64,000 nt of DNA from an uncultured Pelagibacteraceae bacterium (GTDB lineage: Bacteria; Pseudomonadota; Alphaproteobacteria; Pelagibacterales; Pelagibacteraceae). A program made the position numbers and the translations under genes. The DNA is taken from assembly GCA_902523185.1 (NCBI GenBank), contig CABYYJ010000001.1, forward strand, positions 1 through 64,000. The letters are read 5' to 3'. Every line of letters begins with the position of its first letter. Within the stretch, counting starts at the first letter, position 1. This document shows positions 29,444 through 39,722 of the stretch, piece after piece. Under the pieces are notes generated by a model. The model had not been told where the DNA came from. It did not search any database and worked only from the letters and a program-made list of their open reading frames with translations.

Positions 29444-30650
29444 ATAACTCTTTTTGTGTGAGAACTTTTACTTGCTCAACAGCATTTTGATCAAACGGAT
29501 TCACGCCTGATATAGTTCCAATCATTATTGTCTCAAGCATAAAATAAGAAAATAATTCACCTAGCGTCTCTTCATTTGATTTTTCAATTGTAATTTCTCT
29601 AAATGGGATGCCTTTTTTTTTAAAAACTTTTTTCAAAGAATTTAATTGAGCATTTTTTATTTGAGATAAATTTTTATTATTAATAAAATCAAATTTACTA
29701 GTAAAACTCTTTACTTTAATTCTTTCTTTAGATTTTTCTTTTAAATTAAAAATATAAAAAATTTTATCTTTTGGGCCGTCTAAATATAATTGTAGCAAAC
29801 TATGATGATCTTTAGGTACATTTGAAACTATTGGCAAAAATCCTTTTCCTTTTTTACCTAAACTCTCAGCTATCAACTGTTGGCACCAATATAAAAACTT
29901 TTCTAATTTACTAGAATAATTTAATAATACTAAGTTATTTATCTTTTTTTTTAATATTAGATAAGCTAAATTTGATGAACTTTCTCTTAAATAAAAATTT
30001 TTATTAAGAAAATATTTTCTCAGACTCCTTTTAAAATTAGAAATTTTTAAACCCATTAAAAAAGCAGGAACTAAACCGACTTCTGATAAAACGGAATATC
30101 TTCCCCCAATAAAGTTTTTATGTTGAATAAAAAAGAAATTTTGTGATTTTGATAAAGAGTATAAAAAATTATTTCTTTTTTCAGAAATAATTATAATGTT
30201 TTTTTTATTTTTACTGATTATTTTTAAAAAAAATGTATTTGATAATGTTTCAATTGTATTACCGGACTTAGAGATAATTATAAACAAACTTTTATCTGTT
30301 GATATCTTTTTTTTCAAATTATCAATCATTTCTAAATCTAGGTTATTTAGAAAAAAAAATTTTTTTTTTATTTTAGTTTTGAGAAATTCGTAAATCGCTT
30401 CTGAGCCTAAAACTGAACCTCCCATGCCAATAACGATTACTGTCTTATATTTTTGGAATCTTTTCAAATCTTTATCAGAAAAATTTAATTTAAAAGATTT
30501 GTTAAACATATTAAAAAAATTATTTTGTTTGTGAAAATCTTTTTTAATTTCTTTATCTATTAAGTGAAATTTAGGAAATAGTTTTTTTGAAACATTTTTG
30601 TAAGAAAATTTTTTTCCAAAAAAATTTTTTATATCAAAATTTTTTTTCAC
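29421..30650 (-). CDS. pgi: Glucose-6-phosphate isomerase (short form)
   Basis: A 409-residue sugar isomerase, shorter than the 540-550 residues of the enterobacterial enzyme. Family blocks are visible: VIGMGGSVLGSEAIY (about 72-86), ISKSGNTIETLSN (about 124-136), GGRYSVLSEVGLVPAFL (about 184-200), DHHSLLQLYLDGPKD, and the closing NPFDQNAVEQVKVLTQKEL with the catalytic lysine. The chain is extremely rich in F, K and N. It is coupled to the downstream lipoprotein gene by an ATGA overlap and overlaps rsmD tail to tail. Confidence 0.88.
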   Translation of the reverse strand: MKKNFDIKNFFGKKFSYKNVSKKLFPKFHLIDKEIKKDFHKQNNFFNMFNKSFKLNFSDKDLKRFQKYKTVIVIGMGGSVLGSEAIYEFLKTKIKKKFFFLNNLDLEMIDNLKKKISTDKSLFIIISKSGNTIETLSNTFFLKIISKNKKNIIIISEKRNNFLYSLSKSQNFFFIQHKNFIGGRYSVLSEVGLVPAFLMGLKISNFKRSLRKYFLNKNFYLRESSSNLAYLILKKKINNLVLLNYSSKLEKFLYWCQQLIAESLGKKGKGFLPIVSNVPKDHHSLLQLYLDGPKDKIFYIFNLKEKSKERIKVKSFTSKFDFINNKNLSQIKNAQLNSLKKVFKKKGIPFREITIEKSNEETLGELFSYFMLETIMIGTISGVNPFDQNAVEQVKVLTQKELSKRIYQK

Positions 30651-30952
30651 TTACGTATTTTATTTAGTATTGATTGTTCTGTAGATGAAGAATCATTTTT
30701 AATATTTTTTTTTTCAGTTGATTTTAACAATTTTTTTATTTTTTCATTCTCATTTATTTTATTTTCAGTTTTAGTACCTGGTTCAGGAATTTCATTATAA
30801 TCTGGAGGTAAAACAAGTGGTTTTCTTTTCTTAACCAAAAACTCGTCAGTTGTTTTAATTTTTTCATTTCTCAAGACTTTTCCCGCTTCTTCTACACTGC
30901 CACAAGAAACTAAAGTTATTAAAATAATTAATAAAAAGTTTATGTTTTTCAT
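30647..30952 (-). CDS. Small lipoprotein, BamF-like (DUF3035)
   Basis: A 101-residue protein with a signal peptide and lipobox (LITLVSCGS, lipidated cysteine at C17). After it comes DEFLVKKRKPLVLPPDYNEIPEPG, very like the DUF3035/BamF motif with its conserved LxLPPDF-type core. BamF is an accessory lipoprotein of the outer membrane beta-barrel assembly machine in alphaproteobacteria. The C-terminal half is K/N-rich and probably disordered. It follows lspA, the lipoprotein signal peptidase, which would process it (4-base gap). Confidence 0.78.
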   Translation of the reverse strand: MKNINFLLIILITLVSCGSVEEAGKVLRNEKIKTTDEFLVKKRKPLVLPPDYNEIPEPGTKTENKINENEKIKKLLKSTEKKNIKNDSSSTEQSILNKIRK

Positions 30953-30956
30953 TCGT

Positions 30957-31445
30957 TTATTTTATAAAAAAACCTTTGAATAAATAAATCATTACTCCTA
31001 AGGTAATGAATATATCTGCAACATTAAAAGTAAACCAGTGAAAATTTGCAAAATGAATATCTATGAAATCTGGAACAGCTTTATAAACCAATCTGTCGTA
31101 AAAATTGCCAATTGCCCCTCCAATAATTATTGAAAAAATCAATTTTTCATTTTTGTCAGATCTAATTAGATAAAACATTAGAAAAATTATTACAAGAAAT
31201 ATTAAGCAAGAAAAAAGATTATAAATCAACTGAGAGTTTGAACTAAAAATTCCAAAACCTATACCAGTGTTCCATATAAGATCAAAATTTACAAAATCAT
31301 TAATATAAAAAGTATTTTCACTGAAATTTTTTATTATTTCGATTTTTAAGTATCTATCTATGCTAAAAATAAAAAGTATAATAATAAGAAAATATAAATT
31401 TTCTTTTCTAAATATTTTGTTTTTTATTTCTTTAAGATCAATCAA
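30957..31445 (-). CDS. lspA: Lipoprotein signal peptidase
   Basis: A 162-residue membrane aspartyl peptidase with four helices. It cleaves the signal peptide of lipoproteins after lipid attachment. The catalytic aspartates are in GGAIGNFYDRLVY (GNxxDR) and FNVADIFITLG. The NTGIGFGIFS segment is the usual periplasmic loop. It starts 12 bases after the ileS stop, the classic ileS-lspA order, and is followed by a BamF-like lipoprotein. Confidence 0.95.
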   Translation of the reverse strand: MIDLKEIKNKIFRKENLYFLIIILFIFSIDRYLKIEIIKNFSENTFYINDFVNFDLIWNTGIGFGIFSSNSQLIYNLFSCLIFLVIIFLMFYLIRSDKNEKLIFSIIIGGAIGNFYDRLVYKAVPDFIDIHFANFHWFTFNVADIFITLGVMIYLFKGFFIK

Positions 31446-31457
31446 AATATTGATTTC

Positions 31458-34187
31458 CTATTTTAAAGGACAACTTTCTCTTTCACATTTTTTCTCTAAG
31501 ATTTTCCAACATCTTTCACATTTTTGTCCTCGGGCCTTTTTCACTTCAATCTTAATGTCGTTATTATTTGTCAATTCTTTTTCTGCTTTTGAAACTATAA
31601 AATAATCTGCTAAATCTAATTTATCGAGAAGTTCAAATTGATCTTTCTTCAAGATTAGTTTAATTTCAGCCTCTAAACTTGATCCAATTTCTTTGTTTGC
31701 TCTTTTCTCCTCTATCGAAATATTTGCTTCTTGTTTAATTTTAAATAGATTTAACCATTTTTCATTTAGTTTATCGTTCTTCCAATTAGCTGGGATTTTT
31801 ACAAAACTATTTTCATGAATACTTTCAGAATTATCGTTATTAACAAGGCTATAGATTTCCTCAGTAGTAAAAACTAAAATTGGAGCGAACCACTTTAATA
31901 AGCTTTCTAAAATTATGTTTAATACAATAACACAATTTTTTCTTTTTTTTGAATTTATGCTATCACAGTAAAGAACATCTTTTCTTATATCAAAATAAAA
32001 GGAAGAGAGATCTAATGTACAAAAATTCAAAAGCTCTTTATACAGTTTATGAAAATTATATTTTTTTAAATTTTCATCAACAGATTGACTGATTAAAAAT
32101 AGTTTATGTAAAATAAATTGCTCTAATTCATCAAATTCATTTATTTTAATTTTTTCAAAGTTTTGTTTATTAAAATTATCTTTTAAGTTTCCAAGCATGA
32201 ACCTAAAGGTATTTCTAATTTTTCTATAAGACTCCGCATGCTGTATCAAAATATTTTTATCTATTCTTAAATCTTCGGCATAATCAGATGCAGAAGCCCA
32301 AACTCTAAGTATGTCTGCTCCATAGTTTTTCAGTATATCTTCCGGAGAGATAACATTTCCCATTGATTTAGACATCTTCATTCCTTTGCCATCCACAACG
32401 AAACCATGTGAAAGAATGCTTTTGAACGGTGCTTTACCCCTTGTTCCACACGATTCTAATAAAGAAGAGTGAAACCACCCTCTATGTTGATCAGATCCTT
32501 CTAAATACATATCTGCGGGCCATTTCAAATCTTTTCTTTTCTCTAAAACAAAACTGTGTGTTGAACCACTATCGAACCATACTTCAACGATATCGTTAAG
32601 TTTTTCATAATCTTTGGCATCATAGTAATCTCCTAAAAAAATTTTTGCATCATCTGTAAACCAGCAATCTGAGCCTTGCTTTTCATAAATAGAGGCAATT
32701 CTGTCTATAATTTTTTGATCTTTTAATGGCTCTTTTGTTTTTTTATTAATAAAAATTGGCAATGGCACTCCCCACACTCTTTGTCTTGAAACACACCAAT
32801 CTGGTCTTCCTTCAATCATTGATAAAAGCCTGTCCTTACCTTTGTTTGGATAGAAAGTTGTTTCATTTATTGCTTTAACAGCTTTATCCCTCAAGTTATT
32901 TTTTTGCATAGAAATAAACCATTGAGGTGTCGCTCTATAAATTAATGGAGCCTTAGATCTCCATGAATGGGGATAACTATGATTGAGTTTATCGTTTTTA
33001 AGTAGTTGTTTTTGTTCCTTAAGTTTGTCTATTACAATTGGGTCAGCCTTAAATATGTGTGTGTTTGTAAAATAAGGTACCTCTTTTGTATAAACACCAG
33101 AATTATCAACCGTATAAAGTGATGGTATATTATTTTTTAAACATAAATTGAAGTCGTCTGGACCATGGCTTGGAGCACAATGGACAATTCCAGTTCCTTG
33201 ATCCAAATTAACAAATTGAGCATCCAACATTGGAACATCATAGTCGAAATTTATTTTGACGAATGGATGACTACACACAGTTCCTTCAAATTCAGAGCCT
33301 TTAAAAGTCTTTAATTCCTTATAGTTTTTAATTTCACACTCTTTAGTAATTGTTTCAATTAAATTTTTTGCAACTACGATTTTCTTGTTTTTAAAATGTT
33401 CAAGCTCGTCTATTTCCAAAAGTGCGTATTCAATGCCACTGTTAAAAGCTAATGCTTTGTTTGCAGGTATAGTCCAGGGTGTGGTAGTCCAAATTATAAT
33501 GCTTGAGTCTTTAAGAAAATCTTTGTTAGTCTTCTTAATTTTGAATGCAACATAAATTGTATTAGAAGTGTGATCTAAATATTCGACTTCTGCATCAGCT
33601 AAAGCAGTTTTTTCAACAGTTGACCAAAGAACTGGTTTAAATCCTTGATACAAACTTCCATCTAAAAGGAATTTTCCCAACTCTCTTACAATTTGAGCCT
33701 CGGCTTCATAACTCATTGTAGAATAATAATTTTCAAAATCTCCAACTACCCCTAATCGCTTGAACTCTTTAATGTGAACTTCGATCCAACCTTTTGCAAA
33801 TTCTCTACATTCTTGCCTGAAATCTTTAATGGGCACTTCGTCTTTGTTTTTTTTCTTTTTTTTGTATTGTTCTTCTATCTTCCATTCTATTGGAAGCCCG
33901 TGACAATCCCAACCTGGAACATAAACAGAGTCTTTTCCATTCATCTGATGAAAACGAGTAATCATATCTTTTAAAATTTTGTTTAACGCTGTACCCATAT
34001 GTATATGGCCATTCGCATAGGGTGGGCCATCATGAAGAACAAATTTTTCTTTTCCTTTTGAATTTTTTCTAAGCTTTTCAAAGATTTTATTTTTCTCCCA
34101 TTTCTTCAAAATCTCCGGCTCTTTAAGGGGTAAACTAGCTTTCATCGAAAAAGCTGTCTTGGGAAGTTGTAAAGTATCTTTCGACAT
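31458..34187 (-). CDS. ileS: Isoleucyl-tRNA synthetase
   Basis: A 909-residue class I synthetase. The HIGH motif appears as GHIHMGTALNKILKD (about 60-75), and KMSKSMGN lies at about 607-614. The editing (CP1) domain carries TTTPWTIPANKALAF. The protein ends in a zinc-finger pattern KCERCWKILEKKCERESC, as in many bacterial IleRS. It charges tRNA-Ile in the cytoplasm. It sits between ribF (shared boundary base at 34187) and lspA, the common ribF-ileS-lspA order. Confidence 0.97.
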   Translation of the reverse strand: MSKDTLQLPKTAFSMKASLPLKEPEILKKWEKNKIFEKLRKNSKGKEKFVLHDGPPYANGHIHMGTALNKILKDMITRFHQMNGKDSVYVPGWDCHGLPIEWKIEEQYKKKKKNKDEVPIKDFRQECREFAKGWIEVHIKEFKRLGVVGDFENYYSTMSYEAEAQIVRELGKFLLDGSLYQGFKPVLWSTVEKTALADAEVEYLDHTSNTIYVAFKIKKTNKDFLKDSSIIIWTTTPWTIPANKALAFNSGIEYALLEIDELEHFKNKKIVVAKNLIETITKECEIKNYKELKTFKGSEFEGTVCSHPFVKINFDYDVPMLDAQFVNLDQGTGIVHCAPSHGPDDFNLCLKNNIPSLYTVDNSGVYTKEVPYFTNTHIFKADPIVIDKLKEQKQLLKNDKLNHSYPHSWRSKAPLIYRATPQWFISMQKNNLRDKAVKAINETTFYPNKGKDRLLSMIEGRPDWCVSRQRVWGVPLPIFINKKTKEPLKDQKIIDRIASIYEKQGSDCWFTDDAKIFLGDYYDAKDYEKLNDIVEVWFDSGSTHSFVLEKRKDLKWPADMYLEGSDQHRGWFHSSLLESCGTRGKAPFKSILSHGFVVDGKGMKMSKSMGNVISPEDILKNYGADILRVWASASDYAEDLRIDKNILIQHAESYRKIRNTFRFMLGNLKDNFNKQNFEKIKINEFDELEQFILHKLFLISQSVDENLKKYNFHKLYKELLNFCTLDLSSFYFDIRKDVLYCDSINSKKRKNCVIVLNIILESLLKWFAPILVFTTEEIYSLVNNDNSESIHENSFVKIPANWKNDKLNEKWLNLFKIKQEANISIEEKRANKEIGSSLEAEIKLILKKDQFELLDKLDLADYFIVSKAEKELTNNNDIKIEVKKARGQKCERCWKILEKKCERESCPLK

Positions 34188-35095
34188 TATTTTTTTGCCT
34201 GTTTTATATCAAGTTTGATTTGTTTTTTTAAATGTTTCAAATTCCTAAATTTTTTTTCTGGTCTTATAAATTTTTTAAATTTAATATTAATCACTTTATT
34301 ATATAAGTTTTTATTAATTCCAAAGATATTTGTTTCTAATAATAAATTTTGTCCATTAAATGTTGGTCTATAACCTATATTTGCAATACCGTTTTTATAA
34401 AAATTCTTATTTTTAACTTTAACGGCGTAGACCCCAAGCTTAGGAATAACATAATCTCCCAATTTTAAATTACATGTTGGAAAACCAATTTCACGTCCTC
34501 TTCTCTGTCCCTTAATTACTGTACCATTAATACACCAATTACGATTAAGTAATTTATTTACTTCCTCTATTTTTCCTAATCTTATTTTCTTTCTTAAAAA
34601 CGTGGAGGAAATTGTTTTATTATCTTTTTTGTAAGGTTTAGTAATGATGTTTTTAAAGTTATATTTTTTCTCAAATTTTTTAAGCGTTTTTATATTTCCT
34701 AGCCGTTTAAAGCCGAACTTGAAATTTTTACTCACATACAAATACTTACATTTTAATTTTTTAAAAATTATTTTTTTTATAAAATTTTCTGCTGATTGAG
34801 ATGAAAAACTTTTGTTAAATTTTATTATTATTAAGAAATCTAATTTTAATTTTCTTAATTGCATTTTTTTTTGATCCAAAGAATTTATTCTATGACTTTT
34901 AATTTTATTATTAAAAAACATTACTGGAACAGGCTCAAAAGTCATAACACCAAAAGGTATCTTGTTTTTTTTAGCTTTTTGTTTTGCCTCTTTGATAACT
35001 TTTTGATGGCCTAAATGTAGCCCATCAAAGTTACCTATAGCAATTACACCATTACAATGTTTTTTATCTAAATTCGGATTATTATAAATTTTCAT
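34187..35095 (-). CDS. ribF: Bifunctional riboflavin kinase/FAD synthetase
   Basis: A 302-residue protein with an N-terminal nucleotidyltransferase domain (AIGNFDGLHLGHQKVI, about 20-35) and a C-terminal flavokinase domain (GRGREIGFPTCNL, GVYAVKV, about 200-225). It turns riboflavin into FMN and then FAD. The FAD supply suits the flavoproteins nearby such as CrtI and CrtY, but this is general metabolism. It ends on the first base of ileS, so the two genes are coupled. Confidence 0.94.
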   Translation of the reverse strand: MKIYNNPNLDKKHCNGVIAIGNFDGLHLGHQKVIKEAKQKAKKNKIPFGVMTFEPVPVMFFNNKIKSHRINSLDQKKMQLRKLKLDFLIIIKFNKSFSSQSAENFIKKIIFKKLKCKYLYVSKNFKFGFKRLGNIKTLKKFEKKYNFKNIITKPYKKDNKTISSTFLRKKIRLGKIEEVNKLLNRNWCINGTVIKGQRRGREIGFPTCNLKLGDYVIPKLGVYAVKVKNKNFYKNGIANIGYRPTFNGQNLLLETNIFGINKNLYNKVINIKFKKFIRPEKKFRNLKHLKKQIKLDIKQAKK

Positions 35096-35096
35096 T

Positions 35097-35903
35097 TTAC
35101 CATTTTAATTCTTTTTGAAAAAAATTTGCTTCCACATCGTATTTTTCTAAAAGTTTGATTAATTCAGAAAAGTTATCGAATTCTTTTCTGTGCACCCCTT
35201 CAGATATAAATATACAATCTATTTTTAAATTATTTGCTCCTTTAATGTCTGTTCTTAAATTGTCACCAATGGCCAAAACTTTTTCATTGGAACCAAAACA
35301 CATGTTATAAACTTCTCTGTGAGGTTTACCATAATAAATGACTTCCCCTCCGAGATCCTCAAAAACTTTCGCTATTGATCCTGCACATAATTCTTCAACG
35401 TTACCCCTATGAACTATTAAGTCCGGATTTGTACAAATCAATTTTTTTGAAACATGATTTGATAATAATTTTTTATAATAATTCAAATCATCATCGTGAT
35501 CATCGAACAATCCAGTGCATAAAATAAAATCACAACTCTTAAGACCGGTTCTATTATCTTTTACCTTTTCAAAAACTGATATATCTCTAGATGGTCCTAG
35601 ATGATAAAATGTCTTTCCAAATTTTTTTTGGTTTATTGCGTGCATTGCTGCTTCGCCTGAGGTCATTACGTGCTCAAGATATTTTTTGTTCATTTTCATT
35701 TTAAGTAAAAAATTAATTACTTTCGCGCTAGGTCTAGGTGCGTTAGATAAAAATACTATTTTTTTTGAATTTTTTTTTAATTTATCTACTACTTCTAAAG
35801 CTTTAGGGTTAAGAGTAACTCCATTATGCATTACCCCCCATAAGTCTATAATAAACGTGTCGTAGTTCTCGAATATATCTGCTAAGTGATTTAGTTCTTT
35901 CAA
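35097..35903 (-). CDS. HAD-superfamily hydrolase, subfamily IIA (TIGR01459-like)
   Basis: A 268-residue HAD phosphatase. The nucleophile motif is FIIDLWGVMHNGV (about 18-30). Motif II is VFLSNAPRPS, and the acidic motif IV is LAIGDNLRTDIKGA. The cap is of the IIA type, as in NagD-like sugar or nucleotide phosphatases. It matches an alphaproteobacterial subgroup whose substrate is unknown. It lies one base upstream of ribF and is divergent from groES across a 128-base region. Confidence 0.85.
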   Translation of the reverse strand: MKELNHLADIFENYDTFIIDLWGVMHNGVTLNPKALEVVDKLKKNSKKIVFLSNAPRPSAKVINFLLKMKMNKKYLEHVMTSGEAAMHAINQKKFGKTFYHLGPSRDISVFEKVKDNRTGLKSCDFILCTGLFDDHDDDLNYYKKLLSNHVSKKLICTNPDLIVHRGNVEELCAGSIAKVFEDLGGEVIYYGKPHREVYNMCFGSNEKVLAIGDNLRTDIKGANNLKIDCIFISEGVHRKEFDNFSELIKLLEKYDVEANFFQKELKW

Positions 35904-35969
35904 TGTGCTATTTCTCCTTTTAACACTTATTAATACAGTATTTAGTGGCTTTTTTAATGATTTTTGCCT

Positions 35970-35997
35970 CTTGAAATATGTTTAAAACATACCATAT
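35970..35997 (+). promoter_or_regulatory. Heat-shock (sigma-32-like) promoter of groESL
   Basis: CTTGAAA at 35970-35976 and CCATAT at 35992-35997, 15 bases apart, resemble the -35 and -10 elements of RpoH promoters (CTTGAAA and CCCCAT-type). They lie 35 bases before the groES ATG. The spacer is a perfect 15-base palindrome, TATGTTTAAAACATA (35977-35991). No CIRCE operator is visible. Confidence 0.7.
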
Positions 35998-36017
35998 CAG
36001 CATTACGTAAAATTTAT

Positions 36018-36022
36018 AGGAG
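36018..36022 (+). promoter_or_regulatory. Shine-Dalgarno of groES
   Basis: AGGAG lies 9 bases before the groES ATG at 36032. The same TATAGGAGAA block recurs before groEL (AGGAG at 36336-36340), so both chaperonin genes have matched, relatively strong ribosome binding sites. Confidence 0.65.
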
Positions 36023-36031
36023 AAAATATAT

Positions 36032-36328
36032 ATGAAATTTAGACCTCTACACGATCGTGTACTTATTAAAGTGCTGGACAGTGAAGAAAAAACTGCTGGT
36101 GGAATTATCATACCGGACACTGCTAAAGAGAAACCTCAAGAAGGTGAAGTTGTGGCTGTAGGTCCAGGTGCCAAAAACGAAGACGGTAAGGTTTCTGCCA
36201 TGGACGTAAAAGTTGGAGATGTAGTTCTTTTCGGAAAATGGTCTGGGACTGAAGTCAAAATTGATGGCAAAGAATATAGCATTATGAAAGAGTCAGACAT
36301 AATGGGTATTTCAAAAAGTAAAAAATAA
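36032..36328 (+). CDS. groES: Co-chaperonin GroES
   Basis: A 98-residue GroES. The opening [15 protein letters not shown] and the mobile-loop region [18 protein letters not shown] (about 17-34) are standard. [10 protein letters not shown] and the closing [10 protein letters not shown] strand complete the fold. It caps the GroEL ring during protein folding. It is preceded by a heat-shock-type promoter and is followed by groEL after 18 bases. Confidence 0.98.
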   Translation: MKFRPLHDRVLIKVLDSEEKTAGGIIIPDTAKEKPQEGEVVAVGPGAKNEDGKVSAMDVKVGDVVLFGKWSGTEVKIDGKEYSIMKESDIMGISKSKK

Positions 36329-36337
36329 CACTTATAG

Positions 36338-38005
<1,668 letters not shown>

Positions 38006-38007
38006 TT

Positions 38008-38688
38008 TCACCTACCCAAAGATTTTAAAAAAGGCTGCAATTTTGCAGCCTTTTTTTTTGCAACAAACAAACATGCTTTAGAGCTAAGTATCAATCCGTC
38101 TTTAAGAACTCGTAGATTATTATCAGCCAAAGTTTTTCCTGTAGAGGTGATATCAGTTATTATTTCTGAAGACCCAATAAAAGGATATGTTTCTGTAGCA
38201 CCAAGACTAGGTATTAACTTGTATTGGGTAACTCCTTTTGAGATCAAAAAATCATTGGTTAAGTTCGGATACTTGGTTGCTACCCTCAACCTGGTATTTC
38301 TTTTTGACCTAATTTCAAATGATATTTCTTCAAGATCAGCTATTGTCTGTACATCTATCCAATCATCTGGCACAGCGATCACTAAGTTCGCATTTCCATA
38401 ATCAAGTTTTTTTTGAATATTTATTTTACTCTGTAAGTTTTTGCCTGATTCTCTCAAAAGATCAAGACCAGATACACCAATATCTAGTGTTCCGTCTCCT
38501 AGTCTTTGAATAATTTCTTTAGCATGTAGAAATATAATTTTAAAGTTAGGTTTATTTTCGATAGTACCAAAATAATTTCTTTCTTTTTCACTTTGTATAA
38601 TTTTTAACCCTCTATCATTAAAAAACGATATTGATTTTTCTTTTAATCGCCCTTTACTAGGCAGGCCTATAGTAATTAAATCTTTCAT
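38008..38688 (-). CDS. hisG: ATP phosphoribosyltransferase, short form
   Basis: A 226-residue HisG of the short type, which lacks the C-terminal regulatory domain and needs HisZ. It performs the first step of histidine synthesis. Family landmarks are GLPSKGRLKEKSI (about 8-20), LGDGTLDIGVSGLDLL (about 63-78) and the phosphate loop EIITDITSTGKTL (about 173-185). hisZ lies immediately upstream with an ATGA overlap, as expected for the hetero-octamer. Its last 15 or so codons contain the terminator hairpin at 38033-38059. Confidence 0.95.
   Translation of the reverse strand: MKDLITIGLPSKGRLKEKSISFFNDRGLKIIQSEKERNYFGTIENKPNFKIIFLHAKEIIQRLGDGTLDIGVSGLDLLRESGKNLQSKINIQKKLDYGNANLVIAVPDDWIDVQTIADLEEISFEIRSKRNTRLRVATKYPNLTNDFLISKGVTQYKLIPSLGATETYPFIGSSEIITDITSTGKTLADNNLRVLKDGLILSSKACLFVAKKKAAKLQPFLKSLGR
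38033..38059 (+). terminator. Rho-independent terminator of groESL, inside the 3' end of hisG
   Basis: GGCTGCAA (38033-38040) pairs with TTGCAGCC (38043-38050), followed by nine T. It lies 28 bases after the groEL stop. On the opposite strand an A/T-rich flank also gives six T after the same stem, so it could act in both directions. It overlaps the final codons of hisG. Confidence 0.88.
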
Positions 38689-39722
38689 ATATTTTTTAAG
38701 TTTATTGCTGCACCAACGGCAGGAATACTCTTTTTGGCTCCTAAACTTTTTAGTAAATCATCATAACGACCACCTGAAGCAATTTCTTTTGTGCCCGAAA
38801 ATACATCAAACACGACTCCAGTGTAATACTCAACGTCTCTGCCAAAATTTGTAACAAAATTTATATCATGTTTAAGTTTTTTTAAATTTTGAATAGATTT
38901 AAAATTTTTAAATATATCTATTTTAAGGTTGTTTCTTTCAGCAAAATTTAAAAGCTCATCATCTAATTTTGAAAGTTTGCAATTAATTTTTAAAAAAGCT
39001 CTGATAATTTTTACAATTTTTTTTCCATCTGCAAATGATCTTGGATCTTTAATCTTTTTATCAAATCTGTTTAAAATTTCTGAGATCGACCTACCAGCAA
39101 TTACTTTATTTTGATCAAATTTTTTCATTTCGTAAAATCTTTTCTTATCTGCATCAAAAGTTACAGCATCAATATCTGTATTTTTTTCTAGTCTCTTTAA
39201 AAGTTCTTCAAAGTAACCTGGTCTCCAAAAGTGTCTTATTAATCTTAGTTTCCATCTCCCGGGCATCTCAAGAGCATTGATCAAGCTTTTAAATAAACCA
39301 ATATCGCCTACTTTAATTTTAATTTTTTTCATTTTAATTTTTTTTGCTGAATTTAAGATTGTGCTGATCACTTTAAAATCATCTTTAATAAGATTTTTTG
39401 ACCCTAGAATTTCGATACCTAATTGATCATTAATAAAATTTGAACCTTTGCCTCCTGATCTTCTATAAGCTTGACCGGAGTAATAAATTTTTGAGGAAGT
39501 TTTTTTTTGTAAGAAGCTTATACATGATGCAACTGTTAAGTCTGGCCTTAAACACATCGTTTTACCATCTTCTCTATCGAAAGTTAGCATTGAACTTCTG
39601 AATTTTTCACCTGACCTTTCAATAATGTAATCTGAGTCTAAAAGAACGTCAGGTTCTGATAAAACAAAACCATTGCTCTTAAAGGTTTTAATTATTACTT
39701 CAGATAATTTTTTTGATTTCAT
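38685..39722 (-). CDS. hisZ: ATP phosphoribosyltransferase regulatory subunit HisZ
   Basis: A 345-residue class II synthetase-like protein without tRNA charging function. It pairs with short HisG and gives histidine feedback. The DFDREDGK-like stretch MLTFDREDGKTMCLRPDLT (motif 2 region) and the RRSGGKGSNF and GGRYDDLLKSLGAK blocks match HisZ. It overlaps hisS upstream by 23 bases and hisG downstream by 4. Synthetase, regulatory paralogue and first pathway enzyme therefore lie in one coupled run. Confidence 0.9.
   Translation of the reverse strand: MKSKKLSEVIIKTFKSNGFVLSEPDVLLDSDYIIERSGEKFRSSMLTFDREDGKTMCLRPDLTVASCISFLQKKTSSKIYYSGQAYRRSGGKGSNFINDQLGIEILGSKNLIKDDFKVISTILNSAKKIKMKKIKIKVGDIGLFKSLINALEMPGRWKLRLIRHFWRPGYFEELLKRLEKNTDIDAVTFDADKKRFYEMKKFDQNKVIAGRSISEILNRFDKKIKDPRSFADGKKIVKIIRAFLKINCKLSKLDDELLNFAERNNLKIDIFKNFKSIQNLKKLKHDINFVTNFGRDVEYYTGVVFDVFSGTKEIASGGRYDDLLKSLGAKKSIPAVGAAINLKNI

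Noticed and set aside
35998-36031. CIRCE operator before groES
   Set aside because: No TTAGCACTC/GAGTGCTAA pair is present; the visible signal is of sigma-32 type.
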